Notes: generated by a model from the letters alone, not told the origin. 64,000 bases of DNA from a gamma proteobacterium HdN1 (GCA_000198515.1 FP929140.1:4128527-4192526); one strand, 5' to 3'. Positions 27,541 to 37,866 are shown, numbered from the stretch's first letter. Program-made: numbers and translations.

Positions 27541-27673
27541 TTGCGTGAGATAGAAACCACGCGGGCTGCAGTGGTATACAGTGTTCGCAATCGCCTGTTC
27601 CGCATACAAGATTGCTTAGACGTGACCGCTTGGTCAGTCTTGTGGGAAGTGTAGAACACCTTTTAGACCAAAC

Positions 27674-27704
27674 AAGAGCTCTTGTAGAAAGAGCTCTTGT
27701 AGAA
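27674..27704. repeat. Tandem 15-bp repeat with two palindromes
   Basis: The unit AGAGCTCTTGTAGAA occurs at 27675-27689 and 27690-27704. Each copy yields the 10-bp palindrome AAGAGCTCTT, at 27674-27683 and 27689-27698. No function is assigned. Confidence 0.8.
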
Positions 27705-27751
27705 AGATTCAAAGTTTGCCCTAAATTGCCGTTTTACGCACCGCACAAGCG

Positions 27752-27783
27752 AAAACGCCGCAAAACGGGATGGTTTTGCGGCG
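27752..27783 (-). terminator. Intrinsic terminator of the liu-sco operon
   Basis: On the - strand, CGCCGCAAAAC and GTTTTGCGGCG (27756-27766 with 27773-27783) form an 11-bp stem with a 6-base loop, followed by TTTTCGC. It lies 30 bases after the scoB stop. Confidence 0.88.
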
Positions 27784-27812
27784 CAGGGGCAAAGCGGGAG
27801 CTCGGTGAACGC

Positions 27813-28469
27813 TTAAAATTCCATTTCCGGAACCACGTCAGGGATTACCATCTTGCCTTCCGTTAAACGCACGATTTCATCCACGCTTACGCCTGGTGCC
27901 CGCTCTTTTAGCCAGAATTTGCCTTCGCGGATCTCCACATAGGCGAGATCCGTCACCACTTTTTTGATGCATCCAGCGCCAGTTAAGGGCAAGCTGCAGC
28001 GTGTCAGCAGTTTGGATTCCCCGTGCTTGGATGCATGTGTCATGGTTACGATGATATTGGCCGCACCGGCCACCAAGTCCATTGCACCGCCCATGCCTTT
28101 GACCATTTTACCGGGGATCATGTAGGAGGCAATATTGCCTTCAATGTCCACCTCGAACGCGCCTAGCACCGTAAAGTCTACGTGGCCGCCGCGTATCATT
28201 GCGAAGGAATCAGCGGAGGAGAAATACGATGCGCCGGTGATCGCGGTTACGGTTTGTTTTCCGGCGTTGATCAGGTCAGCATCCAGCTCGGCTTCGGTAG
28301 GGAAAGGCCCCATGCCGAGCAAGCCGTTTTCCGATTGCAGCATGACGGTCATGCCTTTGGGAATGTAGTTGGCAACGAGCGTTGGAATGCCAATGCCAAG
28401 GTTGACGTAGTAGCCGTCTTGCAGCTCGCGCGCCACCCGTTGTGCCATTTGTTCACGTGTAAGTGCCAT
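27813..28469 (-). CDS. scoB: 3-oxoacid CoA-transferase subunit B
   Basis: With ScoA, moves CoA from succinyl-CoA to acetoacetate to make acetoacetyl-CoA. The 218-aa form starts MALTREQMAQRVARELQDG (28469). It contains YYVNLGIGIPTLVANYIP, LQSENGLLGMGPFP, the subunit B signature with the catalytic glutamate, SAD-type FAMIRGGHVDFTVLGAFEVD and MDLVAGA. It is the last gene of the operon, 25 bases after scoA. The acetoacetate source is probably leucine degradation by the upstream genes. Confidence 0.95.
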   Translation of the reverse strand: MALTREQMAQRVARELQDGYYVNLGIGIPTLVANYIPKGMTVMLQSENGLLGMGPFPTEAELDADLINAGKQTVTAITGASYFSSADSFAMIRGGHVDFTVLGAFEVDIEGNIASYMIPGKMVKGMGGAMDLVAGAANIIVTMTHASKHGESKLLTRCSLPLTGAGCIKKVVTDLAYVEIREGKFWLKERAPGVSVDEIVRLTEGKMVIPDVVPEMEF

Positions 28470-28494
28470 GGTTGTTCTCCGTAATCGGTGCAAA

Positions 28495-29196
28495 TTAGTC
28501 GGCGCGAAGGGTGCGACGTTCGATGCGCTTTTCAAAGCTACCTTGAATCAGGCGGTTCACATAAATTCCAGGCGTGTGAATCTCGTTAGGATCGAGTTCG
28601 CCCGGCTCCACGATTTCTTCGACTTCGACCACAGTGATCTTGCCTGCGGTGGCAGCCATCGGGTTAAAGTTACGCGCGGTATTGCGGTACACAAGGTTGC
28701 CGTAACGGTCGCCTTTCCACGCCTTCACGATGGCAAAATCACCTACAATGGAGCGCTCCATAATGTAGTGACGGCCATCAAATTCGCGCACTTCTTTGCC
28801 TTCACCCACGAGCGTGCCGTAGCCGGTTGCGGTGAAAAATGCGGGAATGCCGGCACCACCTGCGCGCATTTTTTCTGCAAGTGTGCCTTGTGGAACCAAT
28901 TCCACCTCAAGTTCGCCCGCCAGCAGTTGTTCTTCGAATAGCTTGTTCTCGCCAACATAGGAGGAAACCATTTTGCGAATTTGCTTACCGGCAAGCAGAA
29001 CGCCCAAACCGAAATCATCGACTCCACAGTTATTCGATACAAAGGTGAGATCGCGTGTACCCATTTTGCGGATTTGTGCGATCAAGCCTTCAGGGATGCC
29101 GCAAAGTCCAAAGCCGCCCGCAATTACGGTCATGCCGTCTTGCAAGCCTGCAAGGGCTTCATCGTAGTTTTTCACTACCTTGTCGAAACCAGCCAT
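28495..29196 (-). CDS. scoA: 3-oxoacid CoA-transferase subunit A
   Basis: Partner of ScoB, 233 aa. It carries the subunit A signature [19 protein letters not shown] near the N-terminus and [30 protein letters not shown] and [24 protein letters not shown] follow. The start is [15 protein letters not shown], 42 bases after liuD. Its presence behind liuD instead of the hydratase/lyase genes suggests the cluster handles acetoacetate as the end product. Confidence 0.95.
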   Translation of the reverse strand: MAGFDKVVKNYDEALAGLQDGMTVIAGGFGLCGIPEGLIAQIRKMGTRDLTFVSNNCGVDDFGLGVLLAGKQIRKMVSSYVGENKLFEEQLLAGELEVELVPQGTLAEKMRAGGAGIPAFFTATGYGTLVGEGKEVREFDGRHYIMERSIVGDFAIVKAWKGDRYGNLVYRNTARNFNPMAATAGKITVVEVEEIVEPGELDPNEIHTPGIYVNRLIQGSFEKRIERRTLRAD

Positions 29197-29238
29197 AAGA
29201 AAAATCCTCTTTTTACGGTTGCCTACTGATTTTGTGGG

Positions 29239-31260
29239 TTAGCTATTGGGTTCTGCAAGTTCTTCCAGTGCGACCAGTTCTGCGCCTTCCGGCACCGCAT
29301 CGCCAACTTTATAATGCACAGCGGTCACGATACCGTCAAAGGGCGCGCGCAGGGTGTGCTCCATTTTCATGGCTTCCATGATTAGCAGAGTTTGCCCAGC
29401 TTCTACCTGATCGCCGTTTGATACAAGTACCGATACGATTCTTCCCGGCATGCTGGCTTGCAATTGGCCTGCATCTGCGTGTTCGGTGTTGGAATAATCG
29501 GCCTGGTAGCGAGAAAACGACAGTGGCTTGCCGCTCAGGAAGAACGTGATTCCTTTTGCATCCAGATGGAAGGGGAGGGTGATTGTTTTCTGTCCACCCA
29601 CTCGCAGCAATCCGCCTTGCGTGCGCGCGTCGAAGCTAAAGGCGGCTTCGTCGCCAACGCTTGCGGTGTAGTGTTCTGCGCGATACGTGAGCGTGACAGT
29701 TTCGATCTGCTCGCCGCATTTTAGCGTGTAACGACGTTGTTGAGCGCCGTTGAGCTGCCAGCCATCAGCGTTTTGCCACGGGCTGCTTTGCGCGGCCTGC
29801 TGTTGTGTCGCGTGGCTGCGAGTCTGTTCAGACTGCAATAGCGCCGCAGCCGCCCATGCAAAATAGGCAGGCGTAATCTGGATGAGGCGATCGTGAATTC
29901 CTGATTGTTCTTTCTGGAGAAAATGAGTACTCAAATCCGCATTTCGAAACGCAGGGAGCGACAATATCCGGTGCAGATAGTTGATATTGGTCTCTACGCC
30001 CAGCACCTGAAATTGCTCCAGCGCTACCAGCAAGCGATCAATGGCCTGTTCGCGCGTTGCCCCGTGAACAATCAACTTTGCGACCATTGGATCATAATAC
30101 ATACTGATTTCACTGCCGCCTTCAATGCCGGTATCTACGCGCACATCAGGGTGAGTGTTAGGAGTTCTAAAGTGAGTGAGCAGGCCAATGGAGGGGCGAA
30201 ATTCCAGATCGGGCGATTCTGCGCAGATTCGCGCCTCAATAGCGTGGCCGTACAAAGGAATTTCGGCTTGAGCGAGCGGTAGTGTTTCGCCACGCGCCAC
30301 GCGAATCTGCCACTCCACCAAATCTTGGCGGGTAATATATTCCGTTACTGGGTGCTCCACTTGCAGGCGGGTATTCATCTCCATGAAATAAAATCGGCCA
30401 TCTACGTCGTAGAGAAATTCAATGGTTCCTGCGCCTTCGTAATCAATTGCGCGAGCGGCGGCAACGGCAGCTTCGCCCATGGCTTTGCGTGTCTCGGAAG
30501 AAAGACCAGGTGCGGGCGCTTCTTCGATGATTTTCTGATGGCGGCGCTGGATCGAGCAGTCGCGTTCGTGCAGATATACGCCGTTTCCGTGCTGGTCGCA
30601 GAACACTTGGATTTCCACGTGGCGCGGCTGCGTGAGGTATTTTTCCAGCAATACAGTGGGGTTGCCGAAACTTGCTTGGCCTTCACGACGGCAGGATTGC
30701 AGGGCTTCCAGAAAGTGTTCGCTGGCTTCCACCACGCGCATTCCTTTTCCGCCGCCGCCGAAGGCAGCTTTAATTAGTAGCGGGTAGCCAATGCGGTCGG
30801 CCTGCTGATGAAGGAAAGCGTCACCTTGGTTGTCGCCATGGTAGCCGGGAATCAGCGGAACCGCAGCTTTTTCCATGATCAACTTGGCGGCCGATTTTGA
30901 ACCCATTGCGGAAATGGATCGGCTGCTGGGGCCAATAAACTTGATGCCAGCAGTTTCACATGCGGCCGCAAATTGTGGGTTTTCCGAGAGAAAGCCGTAG
31001 CCTGGGTGGATCGCATCTGCGCCACTTTCTTTGGCGACTGCAAGCAGGGTGTCCATTTTTAGATAGGACTCGGAGGCAGGTGCAGGGCCGATAAACCATG
31101 CCTCGTCTGCTTGCTGAACGTGCGGTGCACTGCGATCGGCTTCCGAGTACACGGCAACGCTGCGGATCCCCATAGTGCGAAGGGTCCGAATGACGCGACA
31201 TGCAATTTCGCCGCGGTTGGCGATTAAAACTTTGTGAATGGCTCTATTTGAACTGGTCAT
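29239..31260 (-). CDS. liuD: Methylcrotonyl-CoA carboxylase biotin-containing alpha subunit
   Basis: Biotin carboxylase plus biotin carrier for ATP-dependent carboxylation of 3-methylcrotonyl-CoA. The 673-aa protein has the N-terminal VLIANRGEIACRVIRT, ATP-grasp GGGGKGMRVV, the catalytic-region FLYDVDGRFYFMEMNTRLQVEHPVTE (cited from EMNTRLQVEHPVTE) and a C-terminal carrier domain with the biotinylation motif EAMKMEHTL (about 35 residues before the AM tetrapeptide's usual C-terminal position). The partner beta subunit is liuB, immediately upstream, which distinguishes it from acetyl- or propionyl-CoA carboxylase. Confidence 0.94.
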   Translation of the reverse strand: MTSSNRAIHKVLIANRGEIACRVIRTLRTMGIRSVAVYSEADRSAPHVQQADEAWFIGPAPASESYLKMDTLLAVAKESGADAIHPGYGFLSENPQFAAACETAGIKFIGPSSRSISAMGSKSAAKLIMEKAAVPLIPGYHGDNQGDAFLHQQADRIGYPLLIKAAFGGGGKGMRVVEASEHFLEALQSCRREGQASFGNPTVLLEKYLTQPRHVEIQVFCDQHGNGVYLHERDCSIQRRHQKIIEEAPAPGLSSETRKAMGEAAVAAARAIDYEGAGTIEFLYDVDGRFYFMEMNTRLQVEHPVTEYITRQDLVEWQIRVARGETLPLAQAEIPLYGHAIEARICAESPDLEFRPSIGLLTHFRTPNTHPDVRVDTGIEGGSEISMYYDPMVAKLIVHGATREQAIDRLLVALEQFQVLGVETNINYLHRILSLPAFRNADLSTHFLQKEQSGIHDRLIQITPAYFAWAAAALLQSEQTRSHATQQQAAQSSPWQNADGWQLNGAQQRRYTLKCGEQIETVTLTYRAEHYTASVGDEAAFSFDARTQGGLLRVGGQKTITLPFHLDAKGITFFLSGKPLSFSRYQADYSNTEHADAGQLQASMPGRIVSVLVSNGDQVEAGQTLLIMEAMKMEHTLRAPFDGIVTAVHYKVGDAVPEGAELVALEELAEPNS

Positions 31261-31317
31261 GCTGTAAACCCTCGACCCAAAACCTGTGCAGAAAAATCTG
31301 TGTTGGACATACGTCGC

Positions 31318-32925
31318 CTACATTCTGAATACGCCAAAGCGCGTATCTTCAATGGGCGCGTTATGTGTGGCAGAGAGAGCAAGCCCAACCACTTCTCGCG
31401 TTTGTGCTGGATCAATCACTCCGTCATCCCAAAGCCTTGCACTGGCGTAGTAGGGGTGGCCTTGGTGATCGTAGGTTTTAATTACCGGGCGCTTGAACTC
31501 TGCTTCTTCATCAGCAGACCATGAATGGCCCTTGCTTTCGATGTTGTGGCGTTTTAGCTGCGCAAGCACGCCTGCCGCCTGCTCGCCACCCATTACCGAA
31601 ATGCGTGCGTTCGGCCACATGAACATAAAGCGTGGATCATAGGCGCGCCCACACATGCCGTAGTTTCCTGCGCCGAAGCTGCCACCGATGATCACCGTTA
31701 GTTTTGGCACGTTGGCAGTGGCAACCGCCGTTACCATTTTGGCGCCGTGCTTGGCGATGCCTTCGTTCTCGTATTTCTGGCCTACCATGAAGCCGGTGAT
31801 ATTTTGCAAGAAAAGCAGCGGAATTTTTCTTTGCGCGCAAAGCTCAATAAAATGCGCGCCTTTTTGTGCGGATTCCGAGAATAGAATGCCGTTGTTAGCA
31901 ACAATGCCGACGGGATAACCTAGGATATGTGCAAATCCGCAAATCAACGTGGTGCCGTACAGGGCTTTGAATTCATCCAGTTCGGAACCATCCACGATGC
32001 GGGCAATGGCTTCGCGCACATCGAAGGGCGTTTTCAAATCAGGCGGAATTACGCCGTAGATGCTTTCGGGCGCGTAGAGCGGTGCGATCGGTATGCGCTT
32101 TCCGGCAACGCTTGGATGCATGCGGTTTAAGTGGCTGACGCATTGACGAGCCAGTTGCAGCGCGTGTTCGTCGTTTTCGGCGTAGTGATCGGAAACTCCT
32201 GAAATGCGGCAGTGAACGTCAGCACCGCCGAGGGCTTCTGCGGTAACGTCCTCACCGGTGGCGGCCTTTACCAGCGGTGGCCCTGCCAGAAAGATGGTAC
32301 CTTGTTCGCGCACGATAATGCTTTCGTCGGACATTGCCGGAACGTAGGCGCCGCCTGCGGTACACGAACCCATGACCACGGCAATCTGCGGAATATTCAT
32401 CGCCGACATGCGCGCCTGATTAAAGAAAATCCGCCCAAAGTGCTCACGATCGGGGAACACTTCATCTTGGCGCGGAAGGTTTGCGCCGCCGGAATCCACT
32501 AAATAAACGCAGGGAAGATGATTCTGTTCCGCAACCGTTTGCGCGCGCAGATGCTTTTTGACGGTAAGTGGGTAGTAGCTGCCGCCTTTCACGGTTGGAT
32601 CGTTGGCAACGATCATGCACTCGATGCCGTGAATGCGGCCAATGCCGGTGATGATGCCGGCAGCGGGAACGTCTTCTCCATAGACCTCGTGCGCAGCGAG
32701 GGTGCCCAGTTCAAGAAAGGGCGAGCCAGGATCGAGCAAATTCAGAACGCGATCCCGTGGTAACATTTTGCCTCGGGAAAGATGCTTTTTCTGTGCATTG
32801 AGGCCGCCGCCCAAGCGCACTTTTGCAACCACTTCGTAGAGGTTGTCTACCAATGCCTGCATTGCGCTGCGGTTTTTTTCGTATTCTTCGCTGCCAGTGA
32901 TGGCGCGGCTTTTAATAACGGGCAT
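31318..32925 (-). CDS. liuB: Methylcrotonyl-CoA carboxylase carboxyltransferase beta subunit
   Basis: Transfers the carboxyl group from biotin to 3-methylcrotonyl-CoA. At 535 aa it is the normal beta-subunit length. Blocks seen are [108 protein letters not shown] and [21 protein letters not shown]. The [20 protein letters not shown] end is typical of acyl-CoA carboxylase beta chains. It lies 10 bases downstream of liuA. Confidence 0.96.
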   Translation of the reverse strand: MPVIKSRAITGSEEYEKNRSAMQALVDNLYEVVAKVRLGGGLNAQKKHLSRGKMLPRDRVLNLLDPGSPFLELGTLAAHEVYGEDVPAAGIITGIGRIHGIECMIVANDPTVKGGSYYPLTVKKHLRAQTVAEQNHLPCVYLVDSGGANLPRQDEVFPDREHFGRIFFNQARMSAMNIPQIAVVMGSCTAGGAYVPAMSDESIIVREQGTIFLAGPPLVKAATGEDVTAEALGGADVHCRISGVSDHYAENDEHALQLARQCVSHLNRMHPSVAGKRIPIAPLYAPESIYGVIPPDLKTPFDVREAIARIVDGSELDEFKALYGTTLICGFAHILGYPVGIVANNGILFSESAQKGAHFIELCAQRKIPLLFLQNITGFMVGQKYENEGIAKHGAKMVTAVATANVPKLTVIIGGSFGAGNYGMCGRAYDPRFMFMWPNARISVMGGEQAAGVLAQLKRHNIESKGHSWSADEEAEFKRPVIKTYDHQGHPYYASARLWDDGVIDPAQTREVVGLALSATHNAPIEDTRFGVFRM

Positions 32926-32935
32926 GGTGTGCTCC

Positions 32936-34105
32936 TTAGCGCGTTTCGCGGAACAGTTCGCGGCCGATCAGCATTCGGCGGATTTCCGATGTGCCCGCGC
33001 CGATCTCATAGAGTTTGGCATCGCGCAGCAATCGCCCTGTAGGATATTCGTTAATATATCCATTCCCGCCCAATACCTGAATCGCATCCAGAGCACAACG
33101 GGTCGCGTTTTCTGCTGCGTACAGAATTAGTGCCGCCGCATCTTTGCGGGTCGTCTCACCACGATCGCAGGCTTGCGCAACTGCGTAGAGATACGCTCGG
33201 CTGGCGTTGGTAACAGCGTACATGTCGGCAATTTTTCCCTGAATTAACTGGAATTCGCCGATGGCTTGGCCAAACTGCTTGCGCTCATGCACGTAAGGAA
33301 TCACCACGTCCAGGCAAGCAAGCATTACACCGGTAGGGCCACCGGAGAGCAGGACGCGCTCATAATCCAAGCCGCTCATTAGCACCTTAACGCCTTCATT
33401 TACCTTGCCCAATACGTTTTCTTCAGGAACTTCGCAATCCTGAAACACCAACTCGCCGGTATTGGAGCCGCGCATCCCAAGCTTGTCGAGTTTTTGGGGG
33501 CGCGAAAATCCGGGAAAATCCCGCTCTACGATAAACGCGGTAATTCCGTGTGGGCCTTTTTCGATATCGGTTTTGGCATAGATGACATAGGTGTTTGCAT
33601 CGGGGCCGTTGGTGATCCACATTTTGTTGCCGTTGAGAATAAAGCGATCGCCTTTTTTGTCTGCACGTAGCTTCATGCTCACCACGTCAGAGCCTGCGTT
33701 AGGCTCGCTCATGGCGAGGGCGCCGATGTGTTCACCGGAAACCAGCTTGGGCAGGTAGCGGGATTTTTGCGCATCGGTGCCATTGCGGTGGATTTGATTC
33801 ACGCAAAGGTTGGAGTGTGCGCCGTAGCTTAAGCCGATTGCGGCGCTTGCACGGCTGATTTCTTCCAATACCAGCGCGTGAGCGAGATAACCCATGTCAG
33901 TGCCGCCGTATTCTTCGGATACCGTCATTCCGAGTAGGCCCATATCACCGAATTTTTTCCAGAGCGGATTGGGGAAATCGTTCTCTTTATCGACTTGCGC
34001 AGCGATTGGAGCAATTTCTTTCTGGGCAAATTGCTGGACGCTATCGCGCAGCATTTTGATTGATTCAGAAAAACCAAAATCAAGGCTTGGGTAGTTGGCG
34101 ATCAT
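32936..34105 (-). CDS. liuA: Isovaleryl-CoA dehydrogenase
   Basis: Oxidises isovaleryl-CoA to 3-methylcrotonyl-CoA in leucine breakdown, passing electrons to ETF. The 389-aa protein has the acyl-CoA dehydrogenase motifs [51 protein letters not shown] and [39 protein letters not shown] is the C-terminal signature. The start overlaps the liuR stop (ATGA). Confidence 0.95.
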   Translation of the reverse strand: MIANYPSLDFGFSESIKMLRDSVQQFAQKEIAPIAAQVDKENDFPNPLWKKFGDMGLLGMTVSEEYGGTDMGYLAHALVLEEISRASAAIGLSYGAHSNLCVNQIHRNGTDAQKSRYLPKLVSGEHIGALAMSEPNAGSDVVSMKLRADKKGDRFILNGNKMWITNGPDANTYVIYAKTDIEKGPHGITAFIVERDFPGFSRPQKLDKLGMRGSNTGELVFQDCEVPEENVLGKVNEGVKVLMSGLDYERVLLSGGPTGVMLACLDVVIPYVHERKQFGQAIGEFQLIQGKIADMYAVTNASRAYLYAVAQACDRGETTRKDAAALILYAAENATRCALDAIQVLGGNGYINEYPTGRLLRDAKLYEIGAGTSEIRRMLIGRELFRETR

Positions 34106-34509
34106 GCCGAATCTCCGCAGGGGTTGGGTGAAAAAGTGTTTTTGAGCGCGTCTAGGCAGCGCACACGAGCGTCTTCTAAATCCTGTTGCATGGATTTGAT
34201 GTCACGTAGCTGCTGTTCAAGCGAATTGTTTTTTTCGTCGAGCATTTGAAGATAGGACTCAAGCTGTTGGCGGCTGCCGTTTGCCGGGTCGTACATGTCG
34301 AACAGAATCCGGCTTTCTGCGAGGCTAAACCCTAAGCGTTTGCCGCGCAGGATGAGCTTCAGCAGGGTCCGGTCGCGCGGTGAGTAGATGCGGCGCTGGC
34401 CATCGCGCAGGGGGGCGAGCAGGCCTTCGTCTTCGTAGAAGCGAATCGTGCGCGTAGTGATGCCAAATTCTTGGGCAAGCTCGCTGATGGTATAGGTGCG
34501 TTTGTTCAC
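34102..34509 (-). CDS. liuR: LiuR, MerR-family regulator of leucine catabolism
   Basis: A 135-aa MerR-type regulator. The N-terminal winged HTH reads [27 protein letters not shown] and [28 protein letters not shown] (cited in part), followed by the dimerisation coiled coil [31 protein letters not shown] start at 34509 (VNKRTYTI) is preferred because family proteins start there. It is the first gene of the liu operon and overlaps liuA. An 18-bp palindrome upstream is its probable operator. Few cysteines are present, so it is unlikely to be a metal sensor. Confidence 0.9.
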   Translation of the reverse strand: MNKRTYTISELAQEFGITTRTIRFYEDEGLLAPLRDGQRRIYSPRDRTLLKLILRGKRLGFSLAESRILFDMYDPANGSRQQLESYLQMLDEKNNSLEQQLRDIKSMQQDLEDARVRCLDALKNTFSPNPCGDSA

Positions 34510-34592
34510 CGCTGGGTGGTACCTGTAGGGTCGAGCCCGCAATCGGAGTACATCCGTCGCGGGCGGCTCGAAAATGGCTGTGTGAGAAGGTG

Positions 34593-34610
34593 CTTTACGT
34601 TAACGTAAAG
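34593..34610. promoter_or_regulatory. LiuR operator: perfect 18-bp palindrome
   Basis: CTTTACGTTAACGTAAAG is its own complement. It lies 84 bases upstream of the liuR GTG, in the operon promoter region, and resembles described LiuR-type sites (TTTACGT core). The assignment is inferred from position and symmetry. Confidence 0.8.
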
Positions 34611-34778
34611 GTAATGCGACTGGCAAGTCTTGTTTTTGGTTGGCAGTTTTGTTTTTGGTTGAGAGCGATTCACGTGACCGTTGGTTTTTCTTACACTACA
34701 AAGCGATATAGGCATTGTGTGACCGGCCCGTAGTGAGTAAGGTGCAATTTGGCACAGAGAATCAGCAGGAGGCTTAGG

Positions 34779-35459
34779 ATGAAAGTGGTGATTTGGGGAG
34801 CAACAGGTTTGACCGGCGGCGCATGTCTAGAGAGGCTGCTAGAGGATGCCCGCGCAAGGGAAGTGGTTGCACCGACCCGACGGCCTTTAGGCATCGAGCA
34901 TCCAAAACTGATCAACCTCATTGCCGATTTTGATAACTTGGCGGCGCTCCAGCCTACGCTGGAAGGCGCAGTTGTAGCGATCAGCTGTTTGGGCACCACA
35001 ATTAAAAAGGCAGGCAGCAAGGCCGCATTCCGTCAGGTCGATTTCGAATACTCCCTTGCTGCGGCGCAGATTTGTCGCGTGGCCAAGGTACAGCATTGGT
35101 TGCAAGTATCTGCCATTGGCGCATCCAGCCGCTCACCGGTGTTCTACAGCCGCGTGAAAGGCGAGCTTGAAGGAGCTCTTCATGCGCTGCGCTTTCCCTT
35201 ACTGTCGATCTTTCACCCATCCATGCTGATGGGGGATCGAGAGGAGTCGCGCCCCCTTGAGGAGTTGGGCATCAAGGTCACTCGCGCGATTAACCCGCTG
35301 TTGCTCGGGCCGCTCAAATCCTACCGTGGAATTGAGGATGAGCAATTAGCCGCAGGCCTGGTGAACCGTGCACTTATTCCCGTTGCACCAGCAGGTGTTC
35401 CTTTGGTAGACGTATTCTCCTACGAAAAAATCGTAAATCTGGCGGGGCTTTCGCAGTAG
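34779..35459 (+). CDS. NAD(P)-binding Rossmann-fold oxidoreductase, SDR-like
   Basis: A 226-aa atypical short-chain dehydrogenase. The Rossmann motif GATGLTGG is at residues 7-14 (MKVVIWGATGLTGGACLERL). AVVAISCLGTTIKKAGSKAAFRQVDF and WLQVSAIGASSRSPVFYSRVKGELE resemble the HTATIP2-like / NAD(P)H-binding group. The start at 34779 follows AGGAGG. It is divergent from liuR. The substrate is unknown and nothing in the neighbourhood suggests one. Confidence 0.82.
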   Translation: MKVVIWGATGLTGGACLERLLEDARAREVVAPTRRPLGIEHPKLINLIADFDNLAALQPTLEGAVVAISCLGTTIKKAGSKAAFRQVDFEYSLAAAQICRVAKVQHWLQVSAIGASSRSPVFYSRVKGELEGALHALRFPLLSIFHPSMLMGDREESRPLEELGIKVTRAINPLLLGPLKSYRGIEDEQLAAGLVNRALIPVAPAGVPLVDVFSYEKIVNLAGLSQ

Positions 35460-35553
35460 AATTGCGGACTGCTTTCCCCCCCGTTTATTTTGACGGGGCA
35501 TTCAAAAAATTTGAATTGTTCAGAAAACGCGGCCACCTCGGAGGATCTCTGCC

Positions 35554-36033
35554 ATGACCTTTGTTACTTGCGACCTATGCGACGCACACCCAGAAAAAGT
35601 GCGCATCGTCGAAGCCCTTTTCACCAACTACGGCGGTAATCTGGTATTTTCTGGGCCGATCGTAACGGTGAAGTGCCACGAAGATAACAGCGTCGTGAAA
35701 GAACAGGTCGGCAAGCCCGGAGCGGGCAGGGTATTGGTTGTAGATGGTGGCGGCTCCAAACGCTGCGCCTTGCTGGGCGATATGTTGGCCGCAAAAGCCG
35801 CAGAAAACGGTTGGGTAGGGCTGATTATCTACGGCGCGATACGCGATGTGGATGAAATCCGCAAAACGCCGCTAGGGGTTCAGGCGCTGGCGACGATTCC
35901 GATTAAAAGCAACCGTCAGGGCAGGGGAGATCTAAATATTCCAATCAGTTTCGGTGGCGTCACCTTCCAAGAGGGTGAATACGTCTATGCGGATAATAAT
36001 GGGATTATCGTCAGCGCAGAACCGTTGCTTTGA
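35554..36033 (+). CDS. rraA: RraA family protein
   Basis: A 159-aa protein of the RraA/HMG-aldolase-like fold. E. coli RraA inhibits RNase E. Motifs are [85 protein letters not shown] and [14 protein letters not shown]. The GD-x-LA plus RD pattern needed for aldolase activity in relatives is partly present, so enzymatic activity cannot be excluded. GGAGGA precedes the start. A terminator follows 28 bases downstream. Confidence 0.93.
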   Translation: MTFVTCDLCDAHPEKVRIVEALFTNYGGNLVFSGPIVTVKCHEDNSVVKEQVGKPGAGRVLVVDGGGSKRCALLGDMLAAKAAENGWVGLIIYGAIRDVDEIRKTPLGVQALATIPIKSNRQGRGDLNIPISFGGVTFQEGEYVYADNNGIIVSAEPLL

Positions 36034-36060
36034 CCTTGCGTTTTTGATCATTGAATCAAC

Positions 36061-36088
36061 AAAAAACCCGCTTGAATGCGGGTTTTTT
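36061..36088. terminator. Bidirectional terminator between rraA and mdh
   Basis: AAAAAACCCGC, loop TTGAAT, GCGGGTTTTTT. The A- and T-runs allow use on both strands for the convergent genes. Confidence 0.92.
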
Positions 36089-36147
36089 GTTCTGGTGCGC
36101 GCACCAATGTTGATTGCTTGGGCGCGCAGACCGTTTGCTCACATAGA

Positions 36148-37128
36148 TCAAGGCAGCAGGTGTTTTACTGCATCGCGCTCTTCAGACAGCTCTTTCTCAG
36201 TCGCCTTCATTTTTTCGCGGCTGAAATCGCTAACTTCAAGACCTTGTACGATGTCCCAGTTGCCGTCTTTGCAGACGCAGGGGAAGGAGTAGATCAGGCC
36301 TTCGCTGATACCGTATGAGCCGTCGCTGTATACGCCCATGCTCACCCAATCGCCCTCGGGCGTGCCCAGCGCCCAATCGCGCATGTGGTTGATGGCCGCA
36401 TTGGCAGCAGAAGCAGCAGAGCTTGCGCCACGCGCCTGAATGATCGCTGCACCGCGCTGTTGAATGGTGGGAATGAAGGTTTCACGGTACCAAGCCTGTT
36501 CAACCAAACCCTCGGCTGCCTTGCCGGAAACGGTGGCTTTGGAAATGTCAGGGTATTGGGTAGAGGAGTGGTTGCCCCAAACGACCATTTTGCGAATGTC
36601 GTTGATGGAGCTGCCGGTTTGCTGGGCCAGTTGGGTCAGCGAACGGTTATGATCAAGGCGCATCATCGCGGTGAACTGGCGCGGATTGATGTCTTTTGCG
36701 TTACGTTGAGCGATCAGCGCGTTGGTGTTGGCAGGGTTGCCTACCACGAGCACTTTAATATCGCGGCTGGCGTTGTCGTTGATGGCCTTGCCTTGTACCG
36801 AGAAAATCGCTGCGTTGGCTTCGAGCAGATCTTTACGCTCCATGCCAGGGCCGCGTGGACGCGCACCTACGAGGAGTGCGTAGTCGGTATCTTTGAACGC
36901 GACGCTTGGGTTGTCCGTTTGCACCATACCGTGCAGCAGTGGGAATGCGCAATCATCAAGTTCCATGGCCACGCCGTTCAGCGCTTTGAGAGCAGGCGTG
37001 ATTTCCAGCATTTGCAGGATTACGGGCTGATCTTTGCCCAGCATTTCGCCGGATGCAATGCGGAACAGAAGTGAGTAGCTGATCTGGCCCGCTGCGCCAG
37101 TAACGGTAACTCGAACAGGTTTTTTCAT
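36148..37128 (-). CDS. mdh: Malate dehydrogenase
   Basis: NAD-dependent oxidation of malate to oxaloacetate in the TCA cycle and glyoxylate shunt. At 326 aa, it has the nucleotide-binding [21 protein letters not shown], the substrate-binding arginine loop [25 protein letters not shown] and the catalytic [13 protein letters not shown]. This is the cytosolic-type MDH subgroup common in beta- and some gammaproteobacteria rather than the E. coli type. The start at MKKPVRV is preferred; an upstream in-frame start would add 23 atypical residues. It is monocistronic. Confidence 0.96.
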   Translation of the reverse strand: MKKPVRVTVTGAAGQISYSLLFRIASGEMLGKDQPVILQMLEITPALKALNGVAMELDDCAFPLLHGMVQTDNPSVAFKDTDYALLVGARPRGPGMERKDLLEANAAIFSVQGKAINDNASRDIKVLVVGNPANTNALIAQRNAKDINPRQFTAMMRLDHNRSLTQLAQQTGSSINDIRKMVVWGNHSSTQYPDISKATVSGKAAEGLVEQAWYRETFIPTIQQRGAAIIQARGASSAASAANAAINHMRDWALGTPEGDWVSMGVYSDGSYGISEGLIYSFPCVCKDGNWDIVQGLEVSDFSREKMKATEKELSEERDAVKHLLP

Positions 37129-37299
37129 TAAAGCGATCTCCTGAAGCAAAGTAGGTGCGTTGCAAACGCTGGGTATTCTAAGCAGGTGAAAGCGCAAATA
37201 CCAGTTTTACGAAAAAACAAATCCGACTGCACAGCTCGGTTTCTGGCAGTTTTGTGAATAGACGCGCGAGCACGCTGCGTGGTTATGCACGGAGCGCAT

Positions 37300-37605
37300 T
37301 CAGACGGATTCGTCGATAAACCGGCCTTGGGTTTTGATTTGCCGACTTTCGCTATTCGCAAGTATGGTGCGAATTTTTGGGTTTGTGTGGGGGCGGGAGC
37401 GGCGGCGGCCTTTACCACGGCGGCGCTCGTGAACAACCGGCTCGCTACGTTGGCGACGATCTTGGGTGGCGCGGCGTTCTCCGGAAAAGGTTTCCGGATG
37501 TTCCTCAGTGATCGGCGCCAGCGGTGGCGAGCGTTCGATGCGAATGGCTCGCGATAGCTTGATGCGCCCCACGTCCCTGCGGTGTATGGGTGGCAGTGGC
37601 AGCAT
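37300..37605 (-). CDS. Small highly basic hypothetical protein
   Basis: A 101-aa Arg-rich protein with an ERRATQDRRQRSEPVVHERRR pattern (quoted in part: ATQDRRQRSEPVVHERRR). Similar DRRQ/ERR-rich segments occur in uncharacterised proteobacterial proteins. A good RBS (GAGGA, about 4 bases before ATG) supports translation. No domain was recognised. Overlapping frames on the other strand lack support. Treat as probable but unproven. Confidence 0.45.
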   Translation of the reverse strand: MLPLPPIHRRDVGRIKLSRAIRIERSPPLAPITEEHPETFSGERRATQDRRQRSEPVVHERRRGKGRRRSRPHTNPKIRTILANSESRQIKTQGRFIDESV

Positions 37606-37651
37606 GGTTCCTCATTGCCCTCTGGGTTTGCAATCCAGTTGCGGTTTCTGC

Positions 37652-37750
37652 TGTTTGTACTGTTTGTACTGTTTGTACTGTTTGTACTGTTTGTACTGTT
37701 TGTACTGTTTGTACTGTTTGTACTGTTTGTACTGTTTGTACTGTTTGTGC
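37652..37750 (+). repeat. 9-bp tandem repeat array (TGTTTGTAC), 11 units
   Basis: Ten perfect copies from 37652 to 37741 and one variant copy (TGTTTGTGC) to 37750. The array ends 13 bases before a TATACT that could be the -10 of bolA. Copy number could change by slipped-strand replication. Confidence 0.97.
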
Positions 37751-37866
37751 AAAGGCTCGCGGTATACTAACCTTGATCGGCCCAATTTTTCATTACTTTA
37801 GTGTGTTTGCGTAAATTTTCGTTGTAGGTTGAGTGTTTAGGTGATTCAGTGAAGGGGTTTTCGGCA

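Larger units (their letters stand above)
27356..27812. other. Regulatory region between scoB and aceA
   Basis: About 457 bases without a gene. From left to right it holds the aceA 5' region, a 51-base element shared with the LysR promoter (27490-27540), two copies of a 15-base unit containing the palindrome AAGAGCTCTT (27674-27704), and the scoB terminator (27756-27783). Confidence 0.6.

Noticed and set aside
37582-37801. Open frames through the 9-bp repeats (Leu-Phe-Val, Tyr-Cys-Leu or Thr-Val-Cys repeats)
   Set aside because: They are open in all three frames only because the unit length is a multiple of three. No RBS or homology supports translation.
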